Shown here: positions 1 through 12,281 of the stretch, piece by piece
Layout of the letters: each line of letters begins with the position of its first letter
Position numbering within the stretch: the stretch's first letter is position 1
Source: Caulobacter sp. BP25
GTDB taxonomy: Bacteria > Pseudomonadota > Alphaproteobacteria > Caulobacterales > Caulobacteraceae
Length of the DNA stretch: 64,000 nt
Reading direction: 5' to 3'
Assembly: GCF_002737755.1 (NCBI RefSeq)
Contig: NZ_PEGH01000006.1
Coordinates: forward strand, 1 to 64,000
Program-made: the position numbers and the translations under genes
Notes under the pieces: model-generated
What the model was told of the DNA's origin: nothing
The model's input: the letters and a program-made list of their open reading frames with translations, nothing else
Databases searched by the model: none

Positions 1-1715
<1,715 letters not shown>

Positions 1716-1817
1716 TTCTTCAGTCAAACCCATGCAACAGCATGGCTCTACTTCAGACACTGATGTCTTCTTCACAATCTCCGGTCCCGCAAGGGACTGG
1801 ATGATATCCTTTTCGCT

Positions 1818-1935
1818 GACCTGGTGGCTTTGCCGGGGGTTCCCCACCCGATCCCATTCCGAACTCGGTCGTTAAGTCCCCCTGGGCCAATGGTACTTCG
1901 TCTCAAGGCGCGGGAGAGTAGGTCGCCGCCAGGTC
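1818..1935 (+). rRNA. 5S ribosomal RNA
   Basis: The sequence begins GACCTGGTGGCT and ends GTCGCCGCCAGGTC, so the two termini pair to form helix I. The conserved CCCATTCCGAACTCGG loop and the GGTACTTCGTC arm are present. The length of about 118 nt fits alphaproteobacterial 5S. It follows the 23S gene by about 100 bp, in the normal order for an rRNA operon. The spacer at 1716-1817 shows no gene. Confidence 0.95.
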
Positions 1936-1998
1936 CGCCAAAAGGATATCTCGATTAAGTCCGCAAACCCTGCACACAATCTCACAATAACACCCTGA

Positions 1999-2075
<77 letters not shown>

Positions 2076-2108
2076 AGGGTTCCCAGGTTATGGGGCCGAA
2101 AATTCCAC

Positions 2109-2135
2109 CCCGTCCGATTGAGGGCGGGTTTTTTT
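2109..2135 (+). terminator. Rho-independent terminator of the rRNA/tRNA operon
   Basis: A 7-bp stem (CCCGTCC at 2109-2115 with GGGCGGG at 2122-2128, one G-T pair) has a 6-nt loop and is followed directly by seven Ts (2129-2135). It lies 33 bp after the tRNA. Confidence 0.85.
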
Positions 2136-2332
2136 ATATCCTTGCGTGCAATTTAGAGTGGCGCCGGCGCCACGCTCGCTGTGCGATCCGCGAATTTTTC
2201 TGGCCGATGCCGCCTTCCGGTCGATTTTCTCCGCTCAAAGCCCATAGCGCGTGGCGCGGTTTTGCGTCATGACTTCCGTTGGAAGGACGCGGGCCGACTA
2301 TCAGCCCGTCGATTGAGGTGTTTGAGGATAAT

Positions 2333-2863
2333 ATGGCGAACGGTGTCGTTAAGTGGTTCAACCCGGCCAAGGGCTTTGGCTTCATTCAGCCCGAGGACGG
2401 CGGCCAGGACGTGTTCGTCCATATCGCCGCGGTTGAACGCTCGGGTCTGTCGGGCCTGAACGAAGGTGATCAAGTCGCATACGAACTGGAAGAGGACCGT
2501 CGCTCGGGCAAGACCTCGGCCGGTCAACTGCGCGTCACGGGCCACGGCCCGGCTCCGGCCGGTGGCGGCGCTGGCGGTCGTGGCGCTCCGCGCCCGGCGC
2601 GCGGCGGCTTCGACAGCGCTCCCCGCAACAACTTCTCGAGCGGCACCGGCGAAGCTGGCACCGGCGTCGTGAAGTGGTTCAACACGACCAAGGGCTTTGG
2701 CTTCATCCAGCCCGACAACGGCGGCGGCGATGTGTTCGTGCACATCTCGGCTGTCGAGCGCGCCGGTCTGCGTGGCCTGAACGAAGGCCAGCAAGTCGGT
2801 TACGAGCTTGAACAGGACCGCCGCTCGGGCAAGACCTCGGCCGGCAACCTGCGCATCCTCTAA
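2333..2863 (+). CDS. Double cold-shock-domain protein (CspC/CspD type)
   Basis: This 176-residue protein has two complete cold-shock domains joined by a Gly/Ala/Arg-rich linker. Domain 1 spans about residues 1-68 and domain 2 about 108-176. Each carries the RNA-binding motifs KGFGFIQP and DVFVH, and each ends in the same RRSGKTSAG segment, which shows an internal duplication. CSD proteins bind single-stranded nucleic acid and act as RNA chaperones. Caulobacter is known to have two-domain Csp proteins (CspC, CspD); which one this is cannot be decided here. The ATG at 2333 was chosen because GAGG lies at 2324-2327 and the cold-shock domain begins MANGVVKWF. The frame is open further upstream, but that part does not look coding. 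Confidence 0.93.
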   Translation: MANGVVKWFNPAKGFGFIQPEDGGQDVFVHIAAVERSGLSGLNEGDQVAYELEEDRRSGKTSAGQLRVTGHGPAPAGGGAGGRGAPRPARGGFDSAPRNNFSSGTGEAGTGVVKWFNTTKGFGFIQPDNGGGDVFVHISAVERAGLRGLNEGQQVGYELEQDRRSGKTSAGNLRIL

Positions 2864-2873
2864 GCGCGAATCG

Positions 2874-2901
2874 AAAAGGCCGCCTGGACGGGCGGCCTTT
2901 T
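2874..2901 (+). terminator. Terminator of the cold-shock gene
   Basis: A perfect 11-bp inverted repeat (AAAAGGCCGCC with GGCGGCCTTTT, 6-nt loop) starts 11 bp after the stop codon. Its T-rich right arm acts as the U tract. The flanking As allow some function in both directions. Confidence 0.85.
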
Positions 2902-2914
2902 CAGAGACTTTCGA

Positions 2915-2950
2915 GGGCCCCGCTCGACGTTGACGCGTCGATCGGGGCCC
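2915..2950. terminator. Second hairpin between csp and maeB
   Basis: GGGCCCCG (2915-2922) pairs with CGGGGCCC (2943-2950) around a 20-nt loop and is followed by TTTG. It may terminate the convergent maeB transcript or back up the csp terminator. The U tract is weak. Confidence 0.5.
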
Positions 2951-2964
2951 TTTGTCGTTTGGGG

Positions 2965-2992
2965 CTAGCCCCTAGCCCCTAGCCCCAAACCC

Positions 2993-2999
<7 letters not shown>
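2965..2999. repeat. Five-unit 7-bp tandem repeat overlapping the maeB stop
   Basis: CTAGCCC occurs three times in a row (2965, 2972, 2979), followed by a degenerate CAAACCC (2986) and CTAGCCG (2993). The last unit contains the maeB stop codon, read as CTA at 2993-2995 on the plus strand. Every 7-bp unit on the minus strand offers a TAG, and the frame shifts by one base per unit. Confidence 0.85.
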
Positions 3000-5281
<2,282 letters not shown>

Positions 5282-5598
5282 CGGTCTTCCTCTAGAAGCT
5301 CTGCGCGTGTTCGCGCGGCCCGTCTCAAGCGCGGGCCGTTCACCCGTCTAGCTACCGGGGATGGCCGGCTTTTCCAACCCTGTGCGACCGGGGAATGGTT
5401 TCATTTGTGATAGCGGTAACATTCAGCTGCTCGCGTGAGGGGCTCTCATAAGTAATAAATCTATTATATAATGCCCACGCTTCGGGCGCCGCGCGCTGTG
5501 TTCCTTGGCGGTTCGGCGATCGCGCTCTGCGGACGCGCCAGAGCGCTGGACACGACAGCGAGGGCGGTCGAGCATCGACCCGATCGGAGTGCGGACGA
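5282..5598. promoter_or_regulatory. Divergent control region between maeB and uraH, with AT-rich motif
   Basis: This 317-bp gap contains no credible gene. It is GC-rich apart from an AT-rich block at 5444-5475 (CTCATAAGTAATAAATC, then TATTATATAATG). That block is the only low-GC island here and lies about 125 bp before uraH. TAATA-N4-TATTA forms a dyad within it. The CATAAGT start recurs at 15297 and 23583, upstream of other genes of the same pathway, so it may be a shared operator or promoter element. Confidence 0.5.
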
Positions 5599-5946
5599 AT
5601 GAGCGGACTGACGACACACATCCTGGACCAGGCGGCTGGCAAGCCGGCGGCCGGCGTCGCCGTGCGGGTCTCGCGCCGCGAGGGCGAGGCCTTGTCGCCC
5701 ATCACCGAAGTCATTACCGACGCCGACGGCCGGGCGCGGCTGATCGTGGGCGAGGACCTCAAGGTCGGCGGCTATCGCCTGGCTTTCTCGATCGGAGAGC
5801 ACTTCAAGGCTTCGGGCCTGCCGATCACCGATCCGCCGTTCCTGGACGTGGTGGTGATCGACTTTTCCGTCTCGAACACCGAGCAGCACTGGCATGTGCC
5901 GCTGCTGGTTTCCCCTTACGGCTATTCCACCTACCGGGGCAGCTGA
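5599..5946 (+). CDS. uraH: 5-hydroxyisourate hydrolase
   Basis: The 115-residue protein is a transthyretin-like enzyme that opens 5-hydroxyisourate to OHCU in urate breakdown. The N-terminal LTTHILDQAAGKPAAGV motif supplies the family His. HWHVPLLVSPYGYSTYRGS at the C-terminus is the diagnostic ending (YRGS), and the conserved Arg lies in ADGRARL. The length is full for the family. The TGA stop overlaps the xdhA ATG by one base (TGATG), so translation is coupled. It is the first gene of a plus-strand operon uraH-xdhA-xdhB-xdhC-guaD and works with PuuD and UraD, encoded on the opposite strand 11-13 kb away. Confidence 0.95.
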   Translation: MSGLTTHILDQAAGKPAAGVAVRVSRREGEALSPITEVITDADGRARLIVGEDLKVGGYRLAFSIGEHFKASGLPITDPPFLDVVVIDFSVSNTEQHWHVPLLVSPYGYSTYRGS

Positions 5947-7388
5947 TGGGCCAGGTGATCCGTTTCCTGCTGGATGGCGCGGTGCAGGAGGTGCGTGGGG
6001 CCAATCCCACCACCACGCTGCTGGAGCACTTGCGCGGCACGCTGCGCCGCACCGGGACCAAGGAGGGCTGCGCCGAGGGCGACTGCGGCTCGTGCACCGT
6101 GCTGGTCGGCGAGGCGGAGGGCGAGACCGTGACCTGGCGGGCGGTGAATTCCTGCATCCAGTTCCTGCCGATGCTGCACGGCAAGGCGCTGATGACGGTG
6201 GAGAGTCTGGCGAAGGATGATGCGCTGCATCCGGTGCAGCAGGCCATGGTCGACAAGCACGGCTCGCAATGCGGCTTCTGCACGCCGGGCATCGTCATGT
6301 CGCTCTATGGTCGCGCGGTCGGAGCCAAGGGCGCGGACGCGCCGGTTGGCGAGGTGCTGGCCGGGAACCTGTGCCGCTGCACCGGCTACGGGCCGATCAT
6401 TGAGGTCGCCAAGAGTGTGACGGCCGAGGCCACGCCGACGGTCGATCTGTCGGCCCTGCGCGACGAGACCATGCTGGAACTCAGCTTCCAGGACGAGATC
6501 CATGGCGTGACCCGGACCTGGCTGTCGCCGCGAACGGTCGATGAGCTGGCGGACGCCTACCTCAAGCATCCCGACGCGACGATCGTGGCCGGGGCGACTG
6601 ATGTTGGCCTCTGGGTCACCAAGCAGCGCCGTCCGCTGCCGACCTTGATCAGCGTCTCCGAGGTCGCTGAGCTGAAGGCGATCGAAGAAACCTCCGACGC
6701 CCTGCGGATCGGCGCGGGCGTCCGCTATGTTGACGCTATCGAGGCGGTGGCTCGCCTCTATCCGGACCTTGGCGCGATGATGCGGCGGCTGGGTTCGACC
6801 CAGGTGCGCAACAGCGGCACGATCGGCGGCAACATCGCCAACGGCTCGCCGATCGGTGACATGCCGCCGGCGCTGATCGCGGCGGGCGCGACCCTGGTCC
6901 TGCGGCGCGGGGCCGAGCGGCGTGAACTGCCGCTGGAGGCCTTCTTCCTGGAGTATGGCAAGCAAGACCGACGGCCCGGGGAGTTCGTCGAGGCCGTGAT
7001 CGTTCCGAAGCTGACCGAGGAGCGGATCTTTAAGGTCTTCAAGCTGTCCAAGCGCTTCGATCAGGATATCTCGGCCGTCTGCGGGGCGTTCTCGATCGTG
7101 GTCGAGAGCGACGTCGTGGCGGACGCGCGCGTTGCGTTCGGCGGCATGGCCGGGACGCCCAAGCGCGCTCCGGCCTGCGAGGCGGCCTTGATCAGGAAGC
7201 CTTGGAGTGAGGCCACGATCGAGACCGCGATGGCCGCGCTGGACAGCGACTACGCGCCGATGAGCGACATGCGCGCGTCGGCGACCTATCGCGCCCTGGC
7301 CGCGCGCAACATGCTGCGCAAGGTGTTCCTGGAGAGCGTCGCGCCGCATGTCGAAACCCGCGTCATGCCGGAGAGCGCCCATGGCTGA
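5946..7388 (+). CDS. xdhA: Xanthine dehydrogenase small subunit (2Fe-2S and FAD domains)
   Basis: This 480-residue subunit carries electrons from the molybdenum site to FAD and NAD. The first cluster is held by Cys42, Cys47, Cys50 and Cys70 (CAEGDCGSC). The second uses Cys109, Cys112, Cys143 and Cys145 (CGFCTPG and CRCTGYGP). From about residue 190 the FAD-binding domain shows AGATDVGLWVTK and the QVRNSGTIGGNIANGSPIGD loop, followed by the CO-dehydrogenase flavoprotein C-terminal domain. The start overlaps the uraH stop. The frame is open upstream to about 5505, but that extension overlaps uraH and lacks family similarity. The end overlaps xdhB by 8 bases. Confidence 0.96.
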   Translation: MGQVIRFLLDGAVQEVRGANPTTTLLEHLRGTLRRTGTKEGCAEGDCGSCTVLVGEAEGETVTWRAVNSCIQFLPMLHGKALMTVESLAKDDALHPVQQAMVDKHGSQCGFCTPGIVMSLYGRAVGAKGADAPVGEVLAGNLCRCTGYGPIIEVAKSVTAEATPTVDLSALRDETMLELSFQDEIHGVTRTWLSPRTVDELADAYLKHPDATIVAGATDVGLWVTKQRRPLPTLISVSEVAELKAIEETSDALRIGAGVRYVDAIEAVARLYPDLGAMMRRLGSTQVRNSGTIGGNIANGSPIGDMPPALIAAGATLVLRRGAERRELPLEAFFLEYGKQDRRPGEFVEAVIVPKLTEERIFKVFKLSKRFDQDISAVCGAFSIVVESDVVADARVAFGGMAGTPKRAPACEAALIRKPWSEATIETAMAALDSDYAPMSDMRASATYRALAARNMLRKVFLESVAPHVETRVMPESAHG

Positions 7389-9732
7389 CTCCGGCGTCGC
7401 CCCTCCGATCACCGCGCCCCGTGGCGTGAATGCGGCGCTGCCGCACGACAGCGCCGCGCGCCACGTGGCGGGCTCTGCGGTCTATATCGACGACCTGCCC
7501 GAGCCGCCGGGTCTGCTGCATGTGCACCTGGGCATGAGCGCGCGGGCCCACGCCCGGATCGTCAAGCTGGACCTGTCGGCCGTGCGCGCCTCGCCCGGCG
7601 TCGTGCTTGTGCTGAGCGCCCAGGATATTCCCGGCGAGAACGACGTCAGCCCGGTCATCCATGACGACCGGCTGTTCGCGGCCAGTGAAGCTTTAGGCGG
7701 AGAGGTCGTCCATGTCGGCCAGAGCTTGTTCGCTGTGGCCGCCACCTCGATCGCTGCTGCGCGCGCCGCCGCCGCCAAGGCCGTCGTCGCGTACGAGGAC
7801 CTGCCGGCCGCCATCGACATCGCCGCCGCCCGGGTCATGGACTTTAAGATCGAGGCTAGCCAGCGCATGGCGAGGGGCGATGCGCGCGAGGCGTTGGACG
7901 CCTCGCCGGGCCGCCTGCAAGGCCGCTTTGCGATGGGCGGCCAGGATCACTTCTATCTGGAGGGCCAGGTCGCCCTGGCCACGCCGCGCGAGGGCGGCGA
8001 TGTCCATGTCTGGTCCTCGACCCAACATCCCAGCGAGGTCCAGCACCTGATCGCTCGCGTGCTGGGTAAGCCCGACCATGCCGTCACCGTCGAGGTCCGG
8101 CGCATGGGCGGGGGCTTTGGCGGCAAGGAGACGCAAGCCTCGTTGTTCGCCGCCGCTGCCGCCTTGGTCGCGGTCAAGACCGGCCGCCCGGCCAAGTGCC
8201 GTCCCGACCGCGACGAGGACATGGTCATGACCGGAAAGCGGCATGACTTCGAAGTCGCCTACGATGTCGGCTTCGACGACGACGGACGGCTGACGGGTCT
8301 TTCGCTGGAGCTGGCCTCGCGCTGCGGGGCGACCACCGACCTGTCGCCGGCGATCAACGACCGGGCGATGTTCCACGTCGACAATACCTACTACCTGCCG
8401 GCCGTCGCGATCCTGTCGCACCGCTTCCGCACCCACACGGTTTCCAACACCGCCTTCCGGGGTTTTGGCGGGCCGCAGGGGATGCTGGCGATCGAGCGCA
8501 TCATGGACGCCGTGGCGGCCGAGGTCGGCCTCGACCCGCTGGAGGTGCGCCGCCGCAACCTCTATGGCGGCGAGGGTCGCGACCTCACGCCCTACCACCA
8601 GGTCGTGGAGGACAATGTCGCGCCCCAACTGATCGACGAGCTGGCCGCGTCCTGCGACTACGACGCCCGTCGGCGCGAGATCGAGGCGTTCAATCAGGCG
8701 AGCCCCGTGCTCAAGAAGGGCATCGCCCTGACGCCGGTGAAGTTCGGCATCTCGTTCACGACCACCCACCTGAACCAGGCCGGGGCGCTGCTGCACCTCT
8801 ATGCCGACGGCTCGATCATGCTGAACCACGGCGGGACCGAGATGGGGCAGGGGCTGAACACCAAGGTCGCCCAGATCGTCGCCCAGGCCTTCCAGGTCGA
8901 TGTCTCGCGGGTGAAGATCACCTCGACCGTCACCGATAAGGTGCCCAATACTTCGGCCACGGCCGCCTCGTCGGGCGCGGACCTGAACGGCATGGCGGCG
9001 CTGAACGCGGCCGAGACGATCAAGGCGCGGCTGGTCGAGTTCGCCGCCGCCAAGTGGGGCGTCGCGCCGGACGCGGTCGCGTTCACGTCTGACGGCGTGC
9101 GGGTGGGCGGCCAGACCCTGGCGTTCGAGGCCTTCATCCGCCAGGCCTATCTGGCGCGGATCTCGCTGTCGGCCACCGGCTTCTACGCCACGCCCAAGAT
9201 CCACTACGACCGCGCCACCCATACGGGCCGGCCGTTCTACTACTTCGCCTATGGCGCGGCCTGTAGCGAAGTACTGATCGACACCCTGACCGGCGAGATG
9301 AAGGTCACGCGCGCCGACATCCTGCACGACGTCGGCAAGTCGCTGAACCCGGCCATTGACCTTGGCCAGATCGAGGGCGGCTTCGTCCAGGGCATGGGCT
9401 GGCTGACCACCGAGGAGCTGGTCTACGACGGGGAGGGCCGCCTGCGCACCCACGCGCCCTCGACCTACAAGATCCCGACCTGCGGCGACCGGCCGGCGCA
9501 TCTGGACGTGCGCCTGTGGAAGGCCGGCCGCAATGTCGAGGCGACCGTGCATCGCTCCAAGGCCGTCGGCGAGCCGCCGTTCATGCTGGCGATCTCGGTG
9601 CATTCGGCGATCAATCACGCGGTGGCCAGTGTGGGGGAGTATCGCGTGTTCCCGGAGCTGAACGCGCCGGCGACGCCCGAGGCGATCCTGATGGCGTGCG
9701 AGGATGTGCGGAGGCGGGCGCGCGATGTGTAG
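7381..9732 (+). CDS. xdhB: Xanthine dehydrogenase molybdopterin subunit
   Basis: The 783-residue catalytic subunit oxidises hypoxanthine and xanthine to urate at a molybdenum cofactor. Moco-binding loops are visible as RRMGGGFGGKE near residue 240 and NTAFRGFGGPQGM near 360. The catalytic glutamate lies in VGEPPFMLAIS near residue 735. The ATG at 7381 gives the usual short N-terminus and an 8-base overlap with xdhA. An ATG at 7348 would overlap xdhA by 41 bases. The stop codon's last base is the first base of a palindromic repeat that fills the gap to xdhC. Confidence 0.96.
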   Translation: MADSGVAPPITAPRGVNAALPHDSAARHVAGSAVYIDDLPEPPGLLHVHLGMSARAHARIVKLDLSAVRASPGVVLVLSAQDIPGENDVSPVIHDDRLFAASEALGGEVVHVGQSLFAVAATSIAAARAAAAKAVVAYEDLPAAIDIAAARVMDFKIEASQRMARGDAREALDASPGRLQGRFAMGGQDHFYLEGQVALATPREGGDVHVWSSTQHPSEVQHLIARVLGKPDHAVTVEVRRMGGGFGGKETQASLFAAAAALVAVKTGRPAKCRPDRDEDMVMTGKRHDFEVAYDVGFDDDGRLTGLSLELASRCGATTDLSPAINDRAMFHVDNTYYLPAVAILSHRFRTHTVSNTAFRGFGGPQGMLAIERIMDAVAAEVGLDPLEVRRRNLYGGEGRDLTPYHQVVEDNVAPQLIDELAASCDYDARRREIEAFNQASPVLKKGIALTPVKFGISFTTTHLNQAGALLHLYADGSIMLNHGGTEMGQGLNTKVAQIVAQAFQVDVSRVKITSTVTDKVPNTSATAASSGADLNGMAALNAAETIKARLVEFAAAKWGVAPDAVAFTSDGVRVGGQTLAFEAFIRQAYLARISLSATGFYATPKIHYDRATHTGRPFYYFAYGAACSEVLIDTLTGEMKVTRADILHDVGKSLNPAIDLGQIEGGFVQGMGWLTTEELVYDGEGRLRTHAPSTYKIPTCGDRPAHLDVRLWKAGRNVEATVHRSKAVGEPPFMLAISVHSAINHAVASVGEYRVFPELNAPATPEAILMACEDVRRRARDV

Positions 9733-9852
9733 CGCCCCCTCCGTCCGCTTCGCGTCCACCTCCCCCGTTGCACGGGAGAGGATGATGTCTTCCTCACCCG
9801 CGACGCGGGGGAGGTGGCGCGGCGCGAATACGCGCCGTGACGGAGGGGGCGC
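9732..9852. repeat. Palindromic repeat (class A) filling the xdhB-xdhC gap
   Basis: A perfect 14-bp inverted repeat bounds the element: GCGCCCCCTCCGTC at 9732-9745 and GACGGAGGGGGCGC at 9839-9852. Inside are CCTCCCCCG and CGCGGGGGAGG arms. It runs from the last base of the xdhB stop to the base before the xdhC ATG. Related elements lie at 12157-12270, 20741-20864 and 60806-60896. The right arm supplies the GGAGGGGG in front of xdhC. Confidence 0.85.
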
Positions 9853-10863
9853 ATGAGCAGGAATTGGGCCCGAGCCGCGCTCGCCCGTCTCGACGCCCAT
9901 GACGAGGCCGCGCTGGTCACCGTCCTCGCCACCGAGGGTTCGGCGCCGCGCGAGGCCGGGACCAAGATGGTGGTCTGGCGCGAGGGCCAGGCTGGCACGA
10001 TCGGCGGCGGCAATCTGGAGTACCGCGTGGCCGACCAGGCGCGGCGGATGCTGGACGGCGGCCAGGCGCACTTCGCGATCCAGGACTATCCGCTGGGACC
10101 GCTGCTGGCCCAGTGCTGCGGCGGCCGGGTGCGCATGTTGCTCGAGCGCCTGAACGACAACAGTCGCGACTGGCTGACCGAGGCGGCTCGGCGCATGGAC
10201 GCCGCCCAGCCGTTCGAGGTCCGCACGCGCTTTGATCCCGGCGCCTTGGGCAAGACCATAGCGCCGATCCTCGCCACCGACGGCGACGCGCCCGCCGTCA
10301 CCCTCGGCGGCGCGCCGGCCAGCGCGCGCGGAGCCCGGCCCGAGTTGGGCGACGAGTTGGTCGAGCGCGCCGACGCTCCGCGTCCGCCGCTGCTGCTGTT
10401 CGGTGCCGGTCATGTGGGGCAGGCGATCGCCCGGGCCTTCCAGCCGCTGCCGTTCCGCCTCTCCTGGTACGACAGCCGGCCCGAGACGGCCGAGATCCCC
10501 GGCGTCACCGTGCTGGAGCCGGCCGAGATGGCCGCCAAGGCCATGGGCGCGGCGCCCGACGCCTATGGTCTCGTGCTCACCCACGACCACGCCCTGGACT
10601 ACGCCCTGGTCTCGGCGGGCCTGGCGGGCGGGGGTTTTGGCTACTTCGGCGTCATCGGCTCCAAGACCAAGCGCGCGCGGTTCATGAGCCGACTGCGCGA
10701 CGATGGTTTCTCGCAAGCCGTGCTGACGCGCCTGACCTGTCCGATCGGCCTGCCGGGCCTGAAGAGTAAGGCGCCGGAGGTGATCGCTGTGTCGGTGGCC
10801 GCCGACCTCCTGATGCGCCAGGAAGCCGCGCGCGTGCGCAACGACGAGAGTTCGAAGACGTGA
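9853..10863 (+). CDS. xdhC: Xanthine dehydrogenase accessory protein XdhC
   Basis: This 336-residue protein belongs to the XdhC/CoxI family, which binds molybdenum cofactor, promotes its sulfuration and inserts it into xanthine dehydrogenase. The N-terminal half shows LATEGSAPREAGTKM and the GTIGGGNLE motif. The C-terminal half is a Rossmann domain starting LLLFGAGHVGQAIARAF, followed by LVLTHDHALDYAL and GYFGVIGSKTKRARF. The ATG at 9853 is preceded by GGAGGGGGCGC, which belongs to the repeat before it. The stop overlaps the guaD start as GTGA. XdhC is not part of the final enzyme. Confidence 0.95.
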   Translation: MSRNWARAALARLDAHDEAALVTVLATEGSAPREAGTKMVVWREGQAGTIGGGNLEYRVADQARRMLDGGQAHFAIQDYPLGPLLAQCCGGRVRMLLERLNDNSRDWLTEAARRMDAAQPFEVRTRFDPGALGKTIAPILATDGDAPAVTLGGAPASARGARPELGDELVERADAPRPPLLLFGAGHVGQAIARAFQPLPFRLSWYDSRPETAEIPGVTVLEPAEMAAKAMGAAPDAYGLVLTHDHALDYALVSAGLAGGGFGYFGVIGSKTKRARFMSRLRDDGFSQAVLTRLTCPIGLPGLKSKAPEVIAVSVAADLLMRQEAARVRNDESSKT

Positions 10864-12152
10864 AAGCCTATCGAGGGGCGATCCTCCACCTGCTGGACGA
10901 CCCGACCAAGACCTCGCACGCGGAGGCGGTCGCCTTCCACGAAGACGGCCTGCTGCTGGTCGAGGACGGCCGCGTGGCCGCCTGCGGCGACTATGCCGAG
11001 CTTTCCGCGCGCCTGGGCGACACGCCGGTCGAGGACCTGACCGGCCATCTGATCACGCCGGGCTTTGTCGATACTCACATCCACTTTCCGCAGGTCGATG
11101 TGATCGCCGCCCACGGCGCGCAACTGCTGGACTGGCTGGAGCAGCACACCTTCCCGGCCGAGGCGGCCTTCGCTGATCCTGAGCACGCGGCCCAGACCGC
11201 GACCTTTTTCCTGGATGAGTTGCTGCGCAACGGCACGACCACGGCGCTGGTGTTCGGCTCGGTGCACAAGGTCTCGGTCGAGGCCCTGTTCGCCGAGGCT
11301 TATGAGCGCGACATGCGCCTGATCGCCGGCAAGTCGCTGATGGACCGCAACGCGCCCGAGGGCCTGACCGACACGGTCGAGAGTAGCCGCGCCGACATGG
11401 AGGCCCTGATCGCCGACTGGCACGGCAAGGGCCGGCTTGGCTATGCGGTCACCCCACGCTTCGCGATCAGTTGCAGCGACGAACAGCTGGCCATGGCCGG
11501 TGAGGTGCTGGCGGCCCATCCCGGCGTCTGGATGCAGACCCACCTGTCGGAAAACGCCCACGAGATCGAGGAGACGGCGCGGCTGTTCCCCGCCGCCAAG
11601 GACTATCTCGACGTCTATGACCGCTTTGGCCTGCTGCGAGAGCGCTCGGTCTTCGCCCACTGCGTCCATCTGCAAGGCGAGGCCTTCCAGCGGATGGCGG
11701 CGAAGGGCGGGGCGGTAGCGTTCTGTCCGACCTCGAACCTGTTCCTGGGCTCGGGTCTCTTCCCGCTGAAGGGCGCCTGCGCGCACGGTGTGAAGGTCGG
11801 CATGGGGACGGATGTTGGCGCCGGCACGACCTTCTCGATCCTCCACACCCTGGGCGAGGCCTACAAGGTCGGCCAACTGCGCAGCGACGCGCTGGACCCG
11901 TTCCATGCGCTGTACTTGGGCACGCTGGGTGGCGCGCGGGCGCTGGATCTGGACGACAAGATCGGCAACCTCGCGCAGGGCAAGGAGGCCGATTTTCTGG
12001 TGCTGGATATGGCGGCGACGCCGTTGATTGAGCGTCGGCTGAAGTCGGCGAAGACGCTGGCGGACAAGGTGTTCGCGCTGACGGTGCTGGGGGACGACCG
12101 GGCGGTCGCGCGGACCTATCTGGCGGGTGTGGAGCGGTGGCGGCGGGAGTGA
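10860..12152 (+). CDS. guaD: Guanine deaminase
   Basis: The 430-residue amidohydrolase converts guanine to xanthine and feeds XdhAB. Metal ligands are the HxH pair His73/His75 in PGFVDTHIHFPQ. Further family motifs are MQTHLSENAHEI, FAHCVHL, CPTSNLFLGSGLFPL and the aspartate in GMGTDVGAGTTFS. The start is GTG at 10860, overlapping the xdhC TGA. It is the last gene of the plus-strand operon. After its stop come two strong palindromes that probably also end transcription. Confidence 0.95.
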   Translation: MKAYRGAILHLLDDPTKTSHAEAVAFHEDGLLLVEDGRVAACGDYAELSARLGDTPVEDLTGHLITPGFVDTHIHFPQVDVIAAHGAQLLDWLEQHTFPAEAAFADPEHAAQTATFFLDELLRNGTTTALVFGSVHKVSVEALFAEAYERDMRLIAGKSLMDRNAPEGLTDTVESSRADMEALIADWHGKGRLGYAVTPRFAISCSDEQLAMAGEVLAAHPGVWMQTHLSENAHEIEETARLFPAAKDYLDVYDRFGLLRERSVFAHCVHLQGEAFQRMAAKGGAVAFCPTSNLFLGSGLFPLKGACAHGVKVGMGTDVGAGTTFSILHTLGEAYKVGQLRSDALDPFHALYLGTLGGARALDLDDKIGNLAQGKEADFLVLDMAATPLIERRLKSAKTLADKVFALTVLGDDRAVARTYLAGVERWRRE

Positions 12153-12156
12153 AGAT

Positions 12157-12270
12157 GCTCCCCCGTGATACGGGGGAGCTGTCGCGGAGCGACGGAGGGG
12201 GCAAGCTGGAAATCGGCCGCGTTGGCCCCCTCCGGCCCTCTGGGCCACCTCCCCCGCATCGCGGGGGAGG
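12157..12270. repeat. Pair of palindromic repeats (class A) between guaD and the nucleoside hydrolase gene
   Basis: Hairpin 1 is GCTCCCCCG (12157-12165) with CGGGGGAGC (12171-12179). It is followed by GACGGAGGGGGC. A mirror copy follows: GGCCCCCTCCGG, then CCTCCCCCGC (12248-12257) with GCGGGGGAGG (12261-12270). The element sits between convergent genes, where the hairpins can act as bidirectional terminators. The arms match the repeat at 9732-9852. Confidence 0.8.
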
Positions 12271-12281
12271 AACTAACAGTC

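Noticed and set aside
7693-10716. A very long open frame (about 1,007 codons) on the minus strand opposite xdhB and xdhC
   Set aside because: It is antisense to two genes with clear catalytic motifs, is rich in Arg/His/Gly/Asp as expected for the reverse of high-GC genes, and matches no family.
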